The notes beneath the pieces were generated by a model. That model was not told where the DNA came from, did no database searches, and saw only the letters and a list, made by a program, of their open reading frames with translations. 64,000 bases of DNA from CBDBDZ01 sp965204215 (GTDB lineage: Bacteria > Pseudomonadota > Gammaproteobacteria > Pseudomonadales > GM7GCV1): NCBI GenBank assembly GCA_965204215.1, contig CBDBDZ010000014.1:248001-312000 (forward strand). The letters run 5' to 3'. Numbering within the stretch: the stretch's first letter is position 1; the number at the start of each line of letters is the position of its first letter. Position numbers and translations under genes: made by a program. Below, one piece after another: positions 43,909 through 52,487 of the stretch.

Positions 43909-44997
43909 TTACAAGTTTATTGGTAAATATTGGTTGTCAATAGATGTAATCCAATTGAAAGGGTCGGGCTTTTGCCTTTCTTGAATGGACAGCAATTTGC
44001 CCCGCAATTGTTTCGCAACAGGGTGTGCCTGGGGTAAGTCGTAGATGTGATTGTCTTCAAATCCATCGCCAATACAACAGACAGAGCTAATAATTGCAGC
44101 CGTACCACAAGCAAAAACTTCACTGCAACTACCGTCGTTTATAGCAGATAGTAAATCGGCGATAGGCATTTTTTGTTCTGTGACTTTATGTCCCAAATGC
44201 CGAGCTAAATCAATTAATGATGAGCGCGTAATGCCGGGTAAAAATGACTCGTTTAATTCTGGGGTGAATAAATCGCCATTGATAAGCGCAAATACATTCA
44301 TGCCCGATAACTCCTCAATATTAGTCATTTGGTGCGGGTCTAACCAGAGTGTTTGATCAAAACCCAAAGACTGAATCCGTCGTGCGGAATGCAGAGCCAG
44401 TAAATAATTGGCTCCCACTTTAACCGAACCTGTGCTGCCAGGGATAGAGCGACAGGTATTGCGCTCAACCAGCAAGCGCATATCCCCACTATGATAGGCA
44501 TCAGAAGGACTAGCGATAACCAAAAATTCATAGCTGTCGGAAACAGCCATGCCTAATTCGGCTTGTGTACCATAAATAAAAGGTCGCAGATACAGTGATT
44601 GACCAGATTGATTTGGAATTAAGTCTTTACATAAATATGTGACTGAATGAATGCCTTCTAAAAATAATTGTTTAGGTACTTGAGGCATACAACTTTTTTC
44701 GCAAGAGCGATTAAGGCGCTCCCAATTTTGTTCAGGTCTGAAGAAATTAGGCTGTCCGGTATCGTTTGCCATATAGGCTTTTAACCCTTCAAACGCGCTT
44801 TGCGCATAGTGTAGCACTTTAGCAGCTGGTTCTATTGTGACAGGTGTATAGGGGACAACCTCGCCGTCAGCCCACCTGCCATTGCTGTAAGATGCATGAT
44901 ACATAATCGGAGCCATAATTTTGCCAAAACCAATAGTACCTGAAGGCGGTTTTAAATCGGTTATTTTGTCTTTAGCAGCATCTGATATTTGGAACAT
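43909..44997 (-). CDS. ilvE: Branched-chain amino acid aminotransferase
   Basis: 362 residues, fold type IV PLP enzyme of the longer BCAT type. HYAQSAFEGLKAY, LYLRPFIYGTQAELGM, the PLP lysine K193 in SVKVGANYLLALHSAR and CGTAAIISSV fit BCAT rather than D-alanine transaminase. It catalyses the last step in Val/Leu/Ile synthesis. Divergent from ruvC. Confidence 0.93.
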   Translation of the reverse strand: MFQISDAAKDKITDLKPPSGTIGFGKIMAPIMYHASYSNGRWADGEVVPYTPVTIEPAAKVLHYAQSAFEGLKAYMANDTGQPNFFRPEQNWERLNRSCEKSCMPQVPKQLFLEGIHSVTYLCKDLIPNQSGQSLYLRPFIYGTQAELGMAVSDSYEFLVIASPSDAYHSGDMRLLVERNTCRSIPGSTGSVKVGANYLLALHSARRIQSLGFDQTLWLDPHQMTNIEELSGMNVFALINGDLFTPELNESFLPGITRSSLIDLARHLGHKVTEQKMPIADLLSAINDGSCSEVFACGTAAIISSVCCIGDGFEDNHIYDLPQAHPVAKQLRGKLLSIQERQKPDPFNWITSIDNQYLPINL

Positions 44998-45088
44998 GTT
45001 GATATTAAACGAAAGTTGGGTGTAGGTTAGGTATGCAATTGTGAAGTACGATATTATAATGTAACTTGAGTAATCAAATGATGTTTAA

Positions 45089-45577
45089 ATGCGAATTCTA
45101 GGTATTGACCCTGGTACTTTAAGAACCGGTTTCGGAATTATTGATGTTTTGGGCAACCGTCTGCACTATGTAACGAGTGGCATTATTCGCTTAAAAGAAA
45201 AAGATATGAATACTCGACTGGACATCATATTTGACAATTTACAACAAATCATCGAACAATACCGCCCAGAGCAAATGGCAATTGAAGAAGTGTTTTTTGC
45301 TAAAAACCCACAGTCAGCGATTAAATTGGGGCAAGCACGAGGAGTAGCCATTGTTGCAGCTACTCGCGCACAATTACCAGTTGCTGAATATTCGACAAGA
45401 TTAGTGAAAAAAACCATTGTAGGTACAGGGGCTGCCACCAAACAGCAAGTGAATTATATGGTGCAAAAACTATTGACGTTGCCTGCCAGACCAACAGAAG
45501 ATGCTTCCGATGCACTGGCAATGGCTCTTTGTCATTACCAATTTTTACAAAATACCAATGTAACAATGATAAAATGA
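45089..45577 (+). CDS. ruvC: Holliday junction resolvase RuvC
   Basis: 162 residues. Catalytic acids D7 (GIDPGT), E66 (AIEEVFFAKN), D138 and D141 (PTEDASDALAMALCH) are at the expected positions. It cuts Holliday junctions with RuvAB; ruvA and ruvB are not beside it. A TATAAT about 30 nt upstream is a candidate promoter. Confidence 0.97.
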   Translation: MRILGIDPGTLRTGFGIIDVLGNRLHYVTSGIIRLKEKDMNTRLDIIFDNLQQIIEQYRPEQMAIEEVFFAKNPQSAIKLGQARGVAIVAATRAQLPVAEYSTRLVKKTIVGTGAATKQQVNYMVQKLLTLPARPTEDASDALAMALCHYQFLQNTNVTMIK

Positions 45578-45632
45578 ACCTTATACATTATTTTATGACC
45601 AAAGACTTATTCAATAATAAATTTTACATTCT

Positions 45633-46601
45633 ATGTTAATTAAAACCAAGCCGCTGTGGCAATGTAGCGAAAATGAAGTTACTAATGAAAATTTGTTTCA
45701 TAGTCGCCGAAAATTTTTAAAAAATAGTTTATATGGTGCAGGTGTCTCCATGGCAGCCTATTTGCCGTTAGCTGCGAATGCATCCATTGAAAAATTCAGC
45801 GATAAAATTGGCAGTGCCAAAACCACTATCGACGTGGGTTTAACCCCTAATTCATACAAACAGGTTACTCAGTACAATAATTTTTATGAACTGGGGACAG
45901 GCAAGAACGATCCTGCGCGCAATGCTGATAAACTCATTACAGACCCTTGGTCTGTCACTATTGAAGGGGAGTGTGAAGCCCCAGGTACTTATACTTTGGA
46001 AGATATTCTAAAACCTCATGACTTTGAAGAGCGCATTTACCGCTTTCGCTGCGTGGAAACATGGTCGGCAGTTATTCCCTGGGTGGGATTTTCATTGGGC
46101 GATTTGTTAAAACGCTTCAAACCCAACAGCAATGCAAAATATGTAGCTTTTGAAACTATTTTTGACCGTAAAAATCGCTTGCCTGGGCAAAATAAATGGT
46201 TTCAATCACTACCCTGGCCTTACAGGGAAGGGCTAAGAATGGATGAGGCTATGAACCCTTTAACCATGATGGTAGTAGGGATGTACGGCAAGCCACTGCC
46301 CAATCAAAACGGAGCACCGCTGCGCTTGATGGTACCTTGGAAATACGGTTTTAAAAGTATTAAATCTATCGTTAAAATTCGCTTTGCCAAAGAACAGCCC
46401 GAAACCAGTTGGAACCTGCAAACACCTGGTGAATATGGCTTTTATTCCAACGTGAACCCGAATGTCTCTCACCCAAGATGGAGCCAGGCCAAAGAGCGCA
46501 GGCTGGGTTCATTCTTCAAACAAGACACATTAATGTTCAATGGTTATGAAAAAGAGGTTGCGTATCTGTATAAGGGTATGGATTTAGTTAAAAATTATTA
46601 A
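45633..46601 (+). CDS. msrP: Protein-methionine-sulfoxide reductase catalytic subunit MsrP
   Basis: 322 residues. A Tat signal SRRKFLK (24-30) followed by a hydrophobic stretch directs export; the molybdopterin-ligating cysteine C140 lies in YRFRCVETWSAVIPW. MsrP repairs oxidised methionines in the periplasm. Its haem partner msrQ, usually next to it, is absent: an A/B repeat remnant and wecB follow. The TAA stop overlaps the A-family remnant. Confidence 0.93.
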   Translation: MLIKTKPLWQCSENEVTNENLFHSRRKFLKNSLYGAGVSMAAYLPLAANASIEKFSDKIGSAKTTIDVGLTPNSYKQVTQYNNFYELGTGKNDPARNADKLITDPWSVTIEGECEAPGTYTLEDILKPHDFEERIYRFRCVETWSAVIPWVGFSLGDLLKRFKPNSNAKYVAFETIFDRKNRLPGQNKWFQSLPWPYREGLRMDEAMNPLTMMVVGMYGKPLPNQNGAPLRLMVPWKYGFKSIKSIVKIRFAKEQPETSWNLQTPGEYGFYSNVNPNVSHPRWSQAKERRLGSFFKQDTLMFNGYEKEVAYLYKGMDLVKNY

Positions 46602-46657
46602 ACTCGGATTATGCAATAGATTTCTAATGCATAATCTGAGACCTTTGCAATCAAATT
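46600..46657. repeat. Collapsed A element fused to a B terminus
   Basis: aactcggattatgcaatag (46600-46618) and ctaatgcataatct (46624-46637) are the two A ends with almost no core; gagacctttgcaatcaaatt (46638-46657) is the B end starting where the A terminus should finish. The TAA of msrP overlaps the left end, as for A1, A2 and A4. Confidence 0.7.
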
Positions 46658-46690
46658 AAGGTTATCTCTGTTAATAGAGAAACTTCAGGC

Positions 46691-46696
46691 TATAAT
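46691..46696 (+). promoter_or_regulatory. Candidate -10 element of wecB
   Basis: Consensus TATAAT (46691-46696) ends 6 bp before the wecB ATG at 46703 with no Shine-Dalgarno, so transcription would start on or beside the start codon (leaderless). No good -35 is seen at the usual spacing. Confidence 0.4.
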
Positions 46697-46702
46697 TCAC
46701 GC

Positions 46703-47845
46703 ATGACAACAAAAATAATGCTTGTTTTTGGCACACGTCCAGAAGCAATCAAAATGGCTCCGCTTTATCATCAACTAAAATTAAATAGCAAGTTTGAAAC
46801 CTTGGTTTGTATTACTGCTCAACACAGAGAAATGCTTGACCAAGTGTTGTCGTTATTTAAGATTGAAGCAGATATTGATTTAAATCTTATGAAATCCGGT
46901 CAGGATTTGTTCGATATCAGTAGTTCAGTCATGATGGCTATGCGAGATGTATTGATTGAACATAGACCAGATATGCTCTTAGTCCATGGTGATACCACTA
47001 CAGCGTATGCCGCTGCCGTGGCTGGGTTCTATACCCAAACCCAAGTTGGGCATGTAGAAGCAGGGCTGCGGACTTACAATATGCAATCGCCTTTTCCTGA
47101 GGAATTTAATCGACAAGTTGTATCTAAAGTTGCTGACTTGCATTTCGCTCCCACGGTATTAAGTCAAAAAAACCTGATAGCAGAAGGTGTTGATAGTCAT
47201 ACCATTGAAGTAACAGGAAACACTGTTATTGATGCACTAGAATGGACTCTTAATGAAATTCAGACAAATGCACATTTGCAACATTCAGTAACTGAAAGGC
47301 TCAATAGTCTTATAAATTTTGAATGGATGACTACACCATTTGTTTTAATTACTGGACATCGCCGAGAAAATTTTGGCGATGGGTTTGACAATATTTGTCA
47401 GGCGATTAGCCAACTTGCAACACGCTATTCAGACATTCAGTTTGTCTATCCTGTTCATTTAAACCCAAAGGTTCAAAAACCTGTTTACGAACTGCTATCT
47501 CAAGGTAGCAACATTCATTTAATTGATCCTCTTGAATACGAACCTTTTGTCTACTTAATGCAGCACTGCTATCTTGTTTTAACCGATAGTGGTGGTATTC
47601 AAGAAGAAGCGCCGAGTTTGGGCAAACCTGTGCTGGTAATGCGGGATACAACTGAACGTCCTGAAGCTGTATCAGAAGGCACTGTAAAGCTGGTTGGTGC
47701 CAAGGCTAATACGATAACTGAAGGAGTGTCTGAGCTACTTTCAAATGATGTTTTTTATCAATCAATGGCTAAAGCTCATAACCCTTATGGAGATGGAAAA
47801 GCAAGTCAGCGGATAGTGTCAAGGCTCTCTACTGATATGAAATAA
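46703..47845 (+). CDS. wecB: UDP-N-acetylglucosamine 2-epimerase (non-hydrolysing)
   Basis: 380 residues, GT-B-like epimerase. FGTRPEAIKMAPL, VHGDTTTAYAAAVAGFY, VGHVEAGLRTY, TGHRRENFG and TDSGGIQEEAPSLGKPVLVMR are diagnostic. It converts UDP-GlcNAc to UDP-ManNAc for surface polysaccharide. The start lies almost on a TATAAT. It heads a run with a methyltransferase-like gene and kdkA. Confidence 0.95.
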   Translation: MTTKIMLVFGTRPEAIKMAPLYHQLKLNSKFETLVCITAQHREMLDQVLSLFKIEADIDLNLMKSGQDLFDISSSVMMAMRDVLIEHRPDMLLVHGDTTTAYAAAVAGFYTQTQVGHVEAGLRTYNMQSPFPEEFNRQVVSKVADLHFAPTVLSQKNLIAEGVDSHTIEVTGNTVIDALEWTLNEIQTNAHLQHSVTERLNSLINFEWMTTPFVLITGHRRENFGDGFDNICQAISQLATRYSDIQFVYPVHLNPKVQKPVYELLSQGSNIHLIDPLEYEPFVYLMQHCYLVLTDSGGIQEEAPSLGKPVLVMRDTTERPEAVSEGTVKLVGAKANTITEGVSELLSNDVFYQSMAKAHNPYGDGKASQRIVSRLSTDMK

Positions 47846-47865
47846 CTCACTCAATTTAAAAAACA

Positions 47866-48513
47866 ATGAAGCTAAAGCGCTATATATCCAGATATTTATC
47901 CTGGAGCCGCTATTTTAGTCATGTCGATTTTTCAGAATTCAAATTAAACGTACTTGAATTTCGCCATATTCGCTTATCCGACAGGATTGATATGCAATAC
48001 GAGGAATGGTCCAGGGTTTTTGAATATCCATTGGTAATTGACAAAATAGAACAATTTACCAATGGGAATGACATAGCTGTTCATAATAGCTCTTGGGGGT
48101 TTAACGCTTGTCACATTATTTTTAAAGATGTACTTGAATCAAAATTTAGTAAAGTAGTCAATAGCGATTTATTGGTTTCTGATGTTCCAAATACAGAAAT
48201 TTGGGACCTGACAACACCGCCTCCATCGAGTTACCTGAATCAGTTTGACGCAGTTATTAATGTATCGACCGTTGAAGAAGTGGATACGGATCACTTGCTC
48301 ATTCTTCATCATTTGCTGCAACAAGTTAAATCTGGAGGGGTTTTAATTGTCACTTTTGACCTGCCTGGAATGCAACTTAATAAGCTTGAAAAATTATTCA
48401 ATCAAACTATTATCAAGTTCGATGACAACCTCAATGGGTCAAATTCGCCTGTACCCAATGCCAAGTATTCTGGTTTGACTTGTGGTTTATTAGTTATTCG
48501 TAAAGAGTCTTGA
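47866..48513 (+). CDS. Putative SAM-dependent methyltransferase-like protein
   Basis: 215 residues. The central and C-terminal parts look like a degenerate class I methyltransferase (SSWGFNACHIIFKDVLES, VVNSDLL, FDAVINVSTVEEVD, LLQQVKSGGVLIVTFDLPG), but the glycine-rich SAM loop is not clear. It starts 20 bp after wecB and may act on a surface sugar. An inactive paralogue is possible. Confidence 0.55.
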   Translation: MKLKRYISRYLSWSRYFSHVDFSEFKLNVLEFRHIRLSDRIDMQYEEWSRVFEYPLVIDKIEQFTNGNDIAVHNSSWGFNACHIIFKDVLESKFSKVVNSDLLVSDVPNTEIWDLTTPPPSSYLNQFDAVINVSTVEEVDTDHLLILHHLLQQVKSGGVLIVTFDLPGMQLNKLEKLFNQTIIKFDDNLNGSNSPVPNAKYSGLTCGLLVIRKES

Positions 48514-48537
48514 TGACGTTATAGAGAAAGATTAACG

Positions 48538-49245
48538 ATGCCTCAAATCACAAGGTTGAACCATCGACAGTTCCTTATTGTTGCAAATCATTGCAATGTT
48601 GCGGTAGATGGAAACTGGTTTAACGCTGAGTATTTAGAGCGGTATCAATATATTACCGGGCATTCTACAGGAAGAAAACGCGCTTATTTTTTTACAATAG
48701 ACAATATTTCTTTCGTACTTCGGCACTACTGTCGAGGAGGGCTTATATCCAATATCACCAGGAATAATTATGTTTATACAGGCATAAAACACACGCGTCC
48801 ATTTAAAGAAATTCAATTGCTTGAACGGCTATCTACCTATAACCTGCCGACTCCTGTACCCATTGCGGCGCTGGTTACCAAAAGTGCAATAGGGTACCAG
48901 GCAAGTCTGATTATGTCTCAAATCAATGCCTCTGAAAATTTGTATGAAATACTGAAACAAAAAACATTACCTACAAATATTTGGCAGGGCATTGGCAAAA
49001 CAATTGCGCTGTTTCACCAACGAAATATTTATCATTCTGACTTGAATTTGCGCAATATTTTAATAGATAAAGATAATAAAATATGGCTTATTGATTTTGA
49101 CAAAAGCCGCCAAACCTCGTTGAGGAGGTTGAGTGATAATCTAGACCGATTAAATCGGTCATTTAAAAAAGCTCGCACTATGAATTCCAGCTTGCATTGG
49201 AATGAAAAGTGCTGGGAACAATTAATGCTGGGTTATAATCAATAG
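48538..49245 (+). CDS. kdkA: 3-deoxy-D-manno-octulosonic acid kinase
   Basis: 235 residues, protein-kinase-like fold. The catalytic loop HSDLNLRNILID and the metal site IWLIDFDKSR, with RHYCRGGLI in the N-lobe, fit KdkA, which phosphorylates O-4 of a single Kdo residue on lipid A. This suggests a Haemophilus-like mono-Kdo core; waaA is nearby at 50332-51600. The TAG stop directly abuts repeat D3. Confidence 0.9.
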   Translation: MPQITRLNHRQFLIVANHCNVAVDGNWFNAEYLERYQYITGHSTGRKRAYFFTIDNISFVLRHYCRGGLISNITRNNYVYTGIKHTRPFKEIQLLERLSTYNLPTPVPIAALVTKSAIGYQASLIMSQINASENLYEILKQKTLPTNIWQGIGKTIALFHQRNIYHSDLNLRNILIDKDNKIWLIDFDKSRQTSLRRLSDNLDRLNRSFKKARTMNSSLHWNEKCWEQLMLGYNQ

Positions 49246-49373
49246 TCGCGTGATACAGGATAGTATCACTCAAAATCGAGCACTATAAGTGTTTGATTTT
49301 GCGAGTATTGAAAAATCGCATTTTTTCAATACGACCCCAGTTGCATAGGCAGGATGCCTAATGCAATGACCTT
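49246..49373. repeat. Repeat D3, four-hairpin array
   Basis: Full forward copy of D: gtgatac/gtatcac; aaaatcgagcact/agtgtttgatttt; tattgaaaaa/ttttttcaata; ttgcataggca/tgcctaatgcaa. It begins right after the kdkA TAG and lies between convergent genes, with a truncated C copy following. Confidence 0.8.
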
Positions 49374-49377
49374 CATA

Positions 49378-49423
49378 TATTAATTCGGCATGAAAATACC
49401 GAACAAATATGTGGCACAAGGAA
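49378..49423. repeat. Repeat C4, truncated
   Basis: The left end of family C (tattaattcggcatgaaaa through gtggcacaaggaa), then the similarity stops. Only hairpin H1's first arm remains. It lies downstream of D3 and before the stop of the convergent glycosyltransferase. Confidence 0.7.
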
Positions 49424-49447
49424 AGAAAGAGAAATGATAATACCAGA

Positions 49448-50335
49448 CTATTTGGCTTTTATTGTCTTCCAGCCATCCATTCTAAATCGTTCTACAATGT
49501 CACTGCGCCCTTGTTTGTGGCCGGCATTTTTGTAAGTTGCCACTTCAAGGCGACCCACCACTTTACCAAAATCAGATCTACAGCTCCAAAGTGAGTGTTG
49601 GTTTTCAGGATGTGGAGGAACATAGGTTTTTATTCCACCGTATTTTAATGCCATATAACAAAAATGAATGTCTTCCCCATTTTTCCATGTTACAGGTTCT
49701 TCTCGCCAAAAATAATTGAGGTACTGTTTATCAAAGAACCAGCTATGGCCTACTAAATCCACTTGTTCAATATGGTCACTATGAAGACCATTCCAACCAG
49801 CCTTATTTTTACTGGAATACCCTCCGCTTGAAGGTAGAATAACACCTGATCCTCCTAATATGCCTTCAACGCCTGAGGCTATGGTTTGCAGGCAATTCTC
49901 AAACCACTGCGGCTCTGGCAAAATGTCATCATCAAACAATGCAATGTATTGAGTTCTTACCATGGTCGCCAGTGAAAATCGGCCCCAAAAAGAATAGTTA
50001 CTGTTGGAAACCACCACCCTATCGACCTTATCTGAAACATCCAACAAATTTTTATCGCTTTGATTACTCCATACCCAAATTTCTTTAGGTGGAATACTTT
50101 GGTTTTTCAGTGCATTAATCTGGTCAACCAAATACTCTGCACGCTTATATGCCGTTAAAATAACAGTAATACCTTTTGAATTATCCGTAGGCACAGGCTC
50201 GGCAATTTTTGTAAAAGATAAACAGCGGCTTTCATTAGCACGTTGGCGCAAATAGCCTGTTGTACGTATTTTTAAAAATCCAGCAACGCGGGTACTCCAC
50301 CACCACTTTATTTTATGGTTAATTATTTTTTTCAT
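49448..50335 (-). CDS. Family 2-like glycosyltransferase
   Basis: 295 residues, GT-A fold: KGITVILTAYKRAEYLVDQI at 75-94 opens the nucleotide-binding domain and IALFDDDILPEP holds the metal-binding DxD. Late segment EEPVTWKNGEDIHFCYMALK is acceptor-side. It overlaps waaA by 4 bp, so it probably adds a sugar to the LPS inner core; the sugar is not readable. Confidence 0.82.
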   Translation of the reverse strand: MKKIINHKIKWWWSTRVAGFLKIRTTGYLRQRANESRCLSFTKIAEPVPTDNSKGITVILTAYKRAEYLVDQINALKNQSIPPKEIWVWSNQSDKNLLDVSDKVDRVVVSNSNYSFWGRFSLATMVRTQYIALFDDDILPEPQWFENCLQTIASGVEGILGGSGVILPSSGGYSSKNKAGWNGLHSDHIEQVDLVGHSWFFDKQYLNYFWREEPVTWKNGEDIHFCYMALKYGGIKTYVPPHPENQHSLWSCRSDFGKVVGRLEVATYKNAGHKQGRSDIVERFRMDGWKTIKAK

Positions 50336-51600
50336 GAGTTTAATTGATTTATCTTTTGAATGATTTTATCAAAATAATATTCAAGGATGTAAGATTGACT
50401 ATTAATAATTTGTTTGGCATTTTTCCCCGCTTGTTTTCGCTTTGTATGATTTGTGAACCAATATGCCAAGTGCTTACTGATTTGTTTTGAATTTTCAATT
50501 TGTATTAAAGCGCCAGGCTGTTTTAACAAGTCAACAGGAAATTGGCAATTTTGTGTATAAGGTCCCATCATAATTGGAATAGATAATGCAGCAGCTTCGA
50601 GCGGGTTGTGCCCACCTTTATTCACCAGGCTACCACCGACATAAGCAATATCGGCTAAAGCATAAAAATATATTAACTCTCCTATACTGTCAATCAACCA
50701 AACCTGGTCGCCTGGTTTAACGGTCTCATGACTGCTGCGTGTTATATAGGCTAATTTTGCTTTTTGCAGTTCGTTTTCTACATCATTAAAACGCTCTTTA
50801 TAGCGTGGCACAATAATTAACAGAGTTTTTGGAAATTGCTCAAGCAGTTTAATATGTGCAGCAATAATTTGTTGGTATTCACCTTCATGTACGCTGGCAG
50901 CTATCCACAAAGGACGCTTTAAGTCATGTTGGATTTTAATTTTAGAAGCTGTTTTGTCGATATTATCTGGTAGCGTTAATGCAAATTTTAAATTGCCGGT
51001 AGTGGTGACAGATTGCGCACCTAGTGTTTCAAAGCGCTGTTTATTTTCATCTGTTTGAGCACCCACCCAGTCATAAGCGCTAAAAGCTGGTCGAAATAAG
51101 GTTGAAAGCCGCATATATTGCTGAAAAGATTTTTCTGACATGCGACCATTAATTAATAGAAGGGGGATATTAAACTGTTTATATATTCGCAACCATTGAG
51201 GCCATATCTCAACTTCAACAAAAATTGACAATTGTGGTTTAACTTTACTGCAGAATCGTTTAATGACAAAGAATAAATCAAGCGGAGCCATCATCTGGTA
51301 GACTTTTCCAGCAAATTGTCGCTCCGTTTCCATTCGCCCTGCAGCGGTAGTATTAGTTATTACCAATGAAAATTGTGGGTGTCTTTCCAGTAATAAATTA
51401 ACAAGAGGTGCAACAGTCTTAACTTCGCCCATGGATGCACAATGTATATGAATAATCTTATCAGGAAGCCTGCCATTGATGATGCTCAGGCGCTGCCAAA
51501 ATCCTTTGGCATAGGCTTTGTCTTTTAGCACTCGAATCAAAAAATAAATACCGACAAGCGGTAACATTAAATGCCATAGAATTTGATATAGCCATAGCAT
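50332..51600 (-). CDS. waaA: 3-deoxy-D-manno-octulosonic acid transferase
   Basis: 422 residues, GT30 family. One N-terminal membrane helix, IHIHCASMGEVKTVAPLVN, NGRMSEKSFQQY, VGAQTDENKQRF, GNLKF, IAASVHEGEYQ and GGSLVNKGGHNPLEAAALSIPIMMGPY are all WaaA signatures. It transfers Kdo to lipid IVA. With kdkA nearby it may be monofunctional. Confidence 0.95.
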   Translation of the reverse strand: MLWLYQILWHLMLPLVGIYFLIRVLKDKAYAKGFWQRLSIINGRLPDKIIHIHCASMGEVKTVAPLVNLLLERHPQFSLVITNTTAAGRMETERQFAGKVYQMMAPLDLFFVIKRFCSKVKPQLSIFVEVEIWPQWLRIYKQFNIPLLLINGRMSEKSFQQYMRLSTLFRPAFSAYDWVGAQTDENKQRFETLGAQSVTTTGNLKFALTLPDNIDKTASKIKIQHDLKRPLWIAASVHEGEYQQIIAAHIKLLEQFPKTLLIIVPRYKERFNDVENELQKAKLAYITRSSHETVKPGDQVWLIDSIGELIYFYALADIAYVGGSLVNKGGHNPLEAAALSIPIMMGPYTQNCQFPVDLLKQPGALIQIENSKQISKHLAYWFTNHTKRKQAGKNAKQIINSQSYILEYYFDKIIQKINQLNS

Positions 51601-51609
51601 TGTTACTAA

Positions 51610-52479
51610 CTACCCTTGAGCCAGGCGAATGGCTTTGCGCAATCGGCTGATTATTGAGTTCTGTTGGTAACGCCCTTTGTGCTGATGCCTGATACGCGAT
51701 AAATTAGGGAAGCTAACAGGTCTGCCTTCAGTACCAAGTAACCATCTAAATACTTTATCCTCATAAGTTTTTTGCCAACGCTCTGCGGGTTGCTGATAAA
51801 ATTTAACGGAGTTGCAATAACCCAAAACGCGGGCGATATTACCGTTAACGATTTGAAAAGCGCCTTTTGCTTTTTCAATGCTGCCAGTATAAAAAATGGA
51901 TGGGTCAACCGCATTGATTTGGAAAATATTTTTAGGGTGAAATAGTGAATGTTCTTCAGGTAATAACTCGGTAATTTGTTCGTTACTGGGGTAGACCAGG
52001 TAGTCGTTTGCGCCAACGAGCTGGTTGCCTAGCTCATTGAGGCAGTTCTCTCCAAAAATTAAATCGCAATCAACAAACCACAACCAGTCGGCTTTCGATG
52101 CTAATGCTGCCTGGTTTCTGCCTATGGCGCGTCGAAACATTTGATACTTATCTAATGTATGAAAATTCCAGGTTATGGTTTCAACAAACTTTTGCTTAAA
52201 GAAACTTACTAACGCGGCAGTGGGCTCGTCTTCTTCACAGTAGAATAGAGTGTAGGTAAGGTGATGATTTGTAGGTGGGTTAAGAACTAAAGAGCTTAAC
52301 TGATAGGTTAATAGATTTGAATAATTCCAACAATGACTGACAATTTCCATGGACACCGGTTGACTGGCGGACTGTTTGGAGTCAATAGCAGGTAAAGGTG
52401 GGCGAAACCAGGATGCAGGCATATAGCCTGAACTGGCGATACGGTAGAAAAGTTGTTTGGTGTCAGTGATTACCGACAT
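51610..52479 (-). CDS. Glycosyltransferase (GT-A, family 2-like)
   Basis: 289 residues. SMEIVSHCWNYSNLLTYQLS marks the start of a GT-A domain; DWLWFVDCDLIFGE holds the DxD motif. The C-terminus is basic (RLRKAIRLAQG), suited to membrane association. It lies between the dioxygenase and waaA on the same strand (9-bp gaps) and probably acts on LPS or another surface glycan. Confidence 0.75.
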   Translation of the reverse strand: MSVITDTKQLFYRIASSGYMPASWFRPPLPAIDSKQSASQPVSMEIVSHCWNYSNLLTYQLSSLVLNPPTNHHLTYTLFYCEEDEPTAALVSFFKQKFVETITWNFHTLDKYQMFRRAIGRNQAALASKADWLWFVDCDLIFGENCLNELGNQLVGANDYLVYPSNEQITELLPEEHSLFHPKNIFQINAVDPSIFYTGSIEKAKGAFQIVNGNIARVLGYCNSVKFYQQPAERWQKTYEDKVFRWLLGTEGRPVSFPNLSRIRHQHKGRYQQNSIISRLRKAIRLAQG

Positions 52480-52487
52480 GGCTTATG

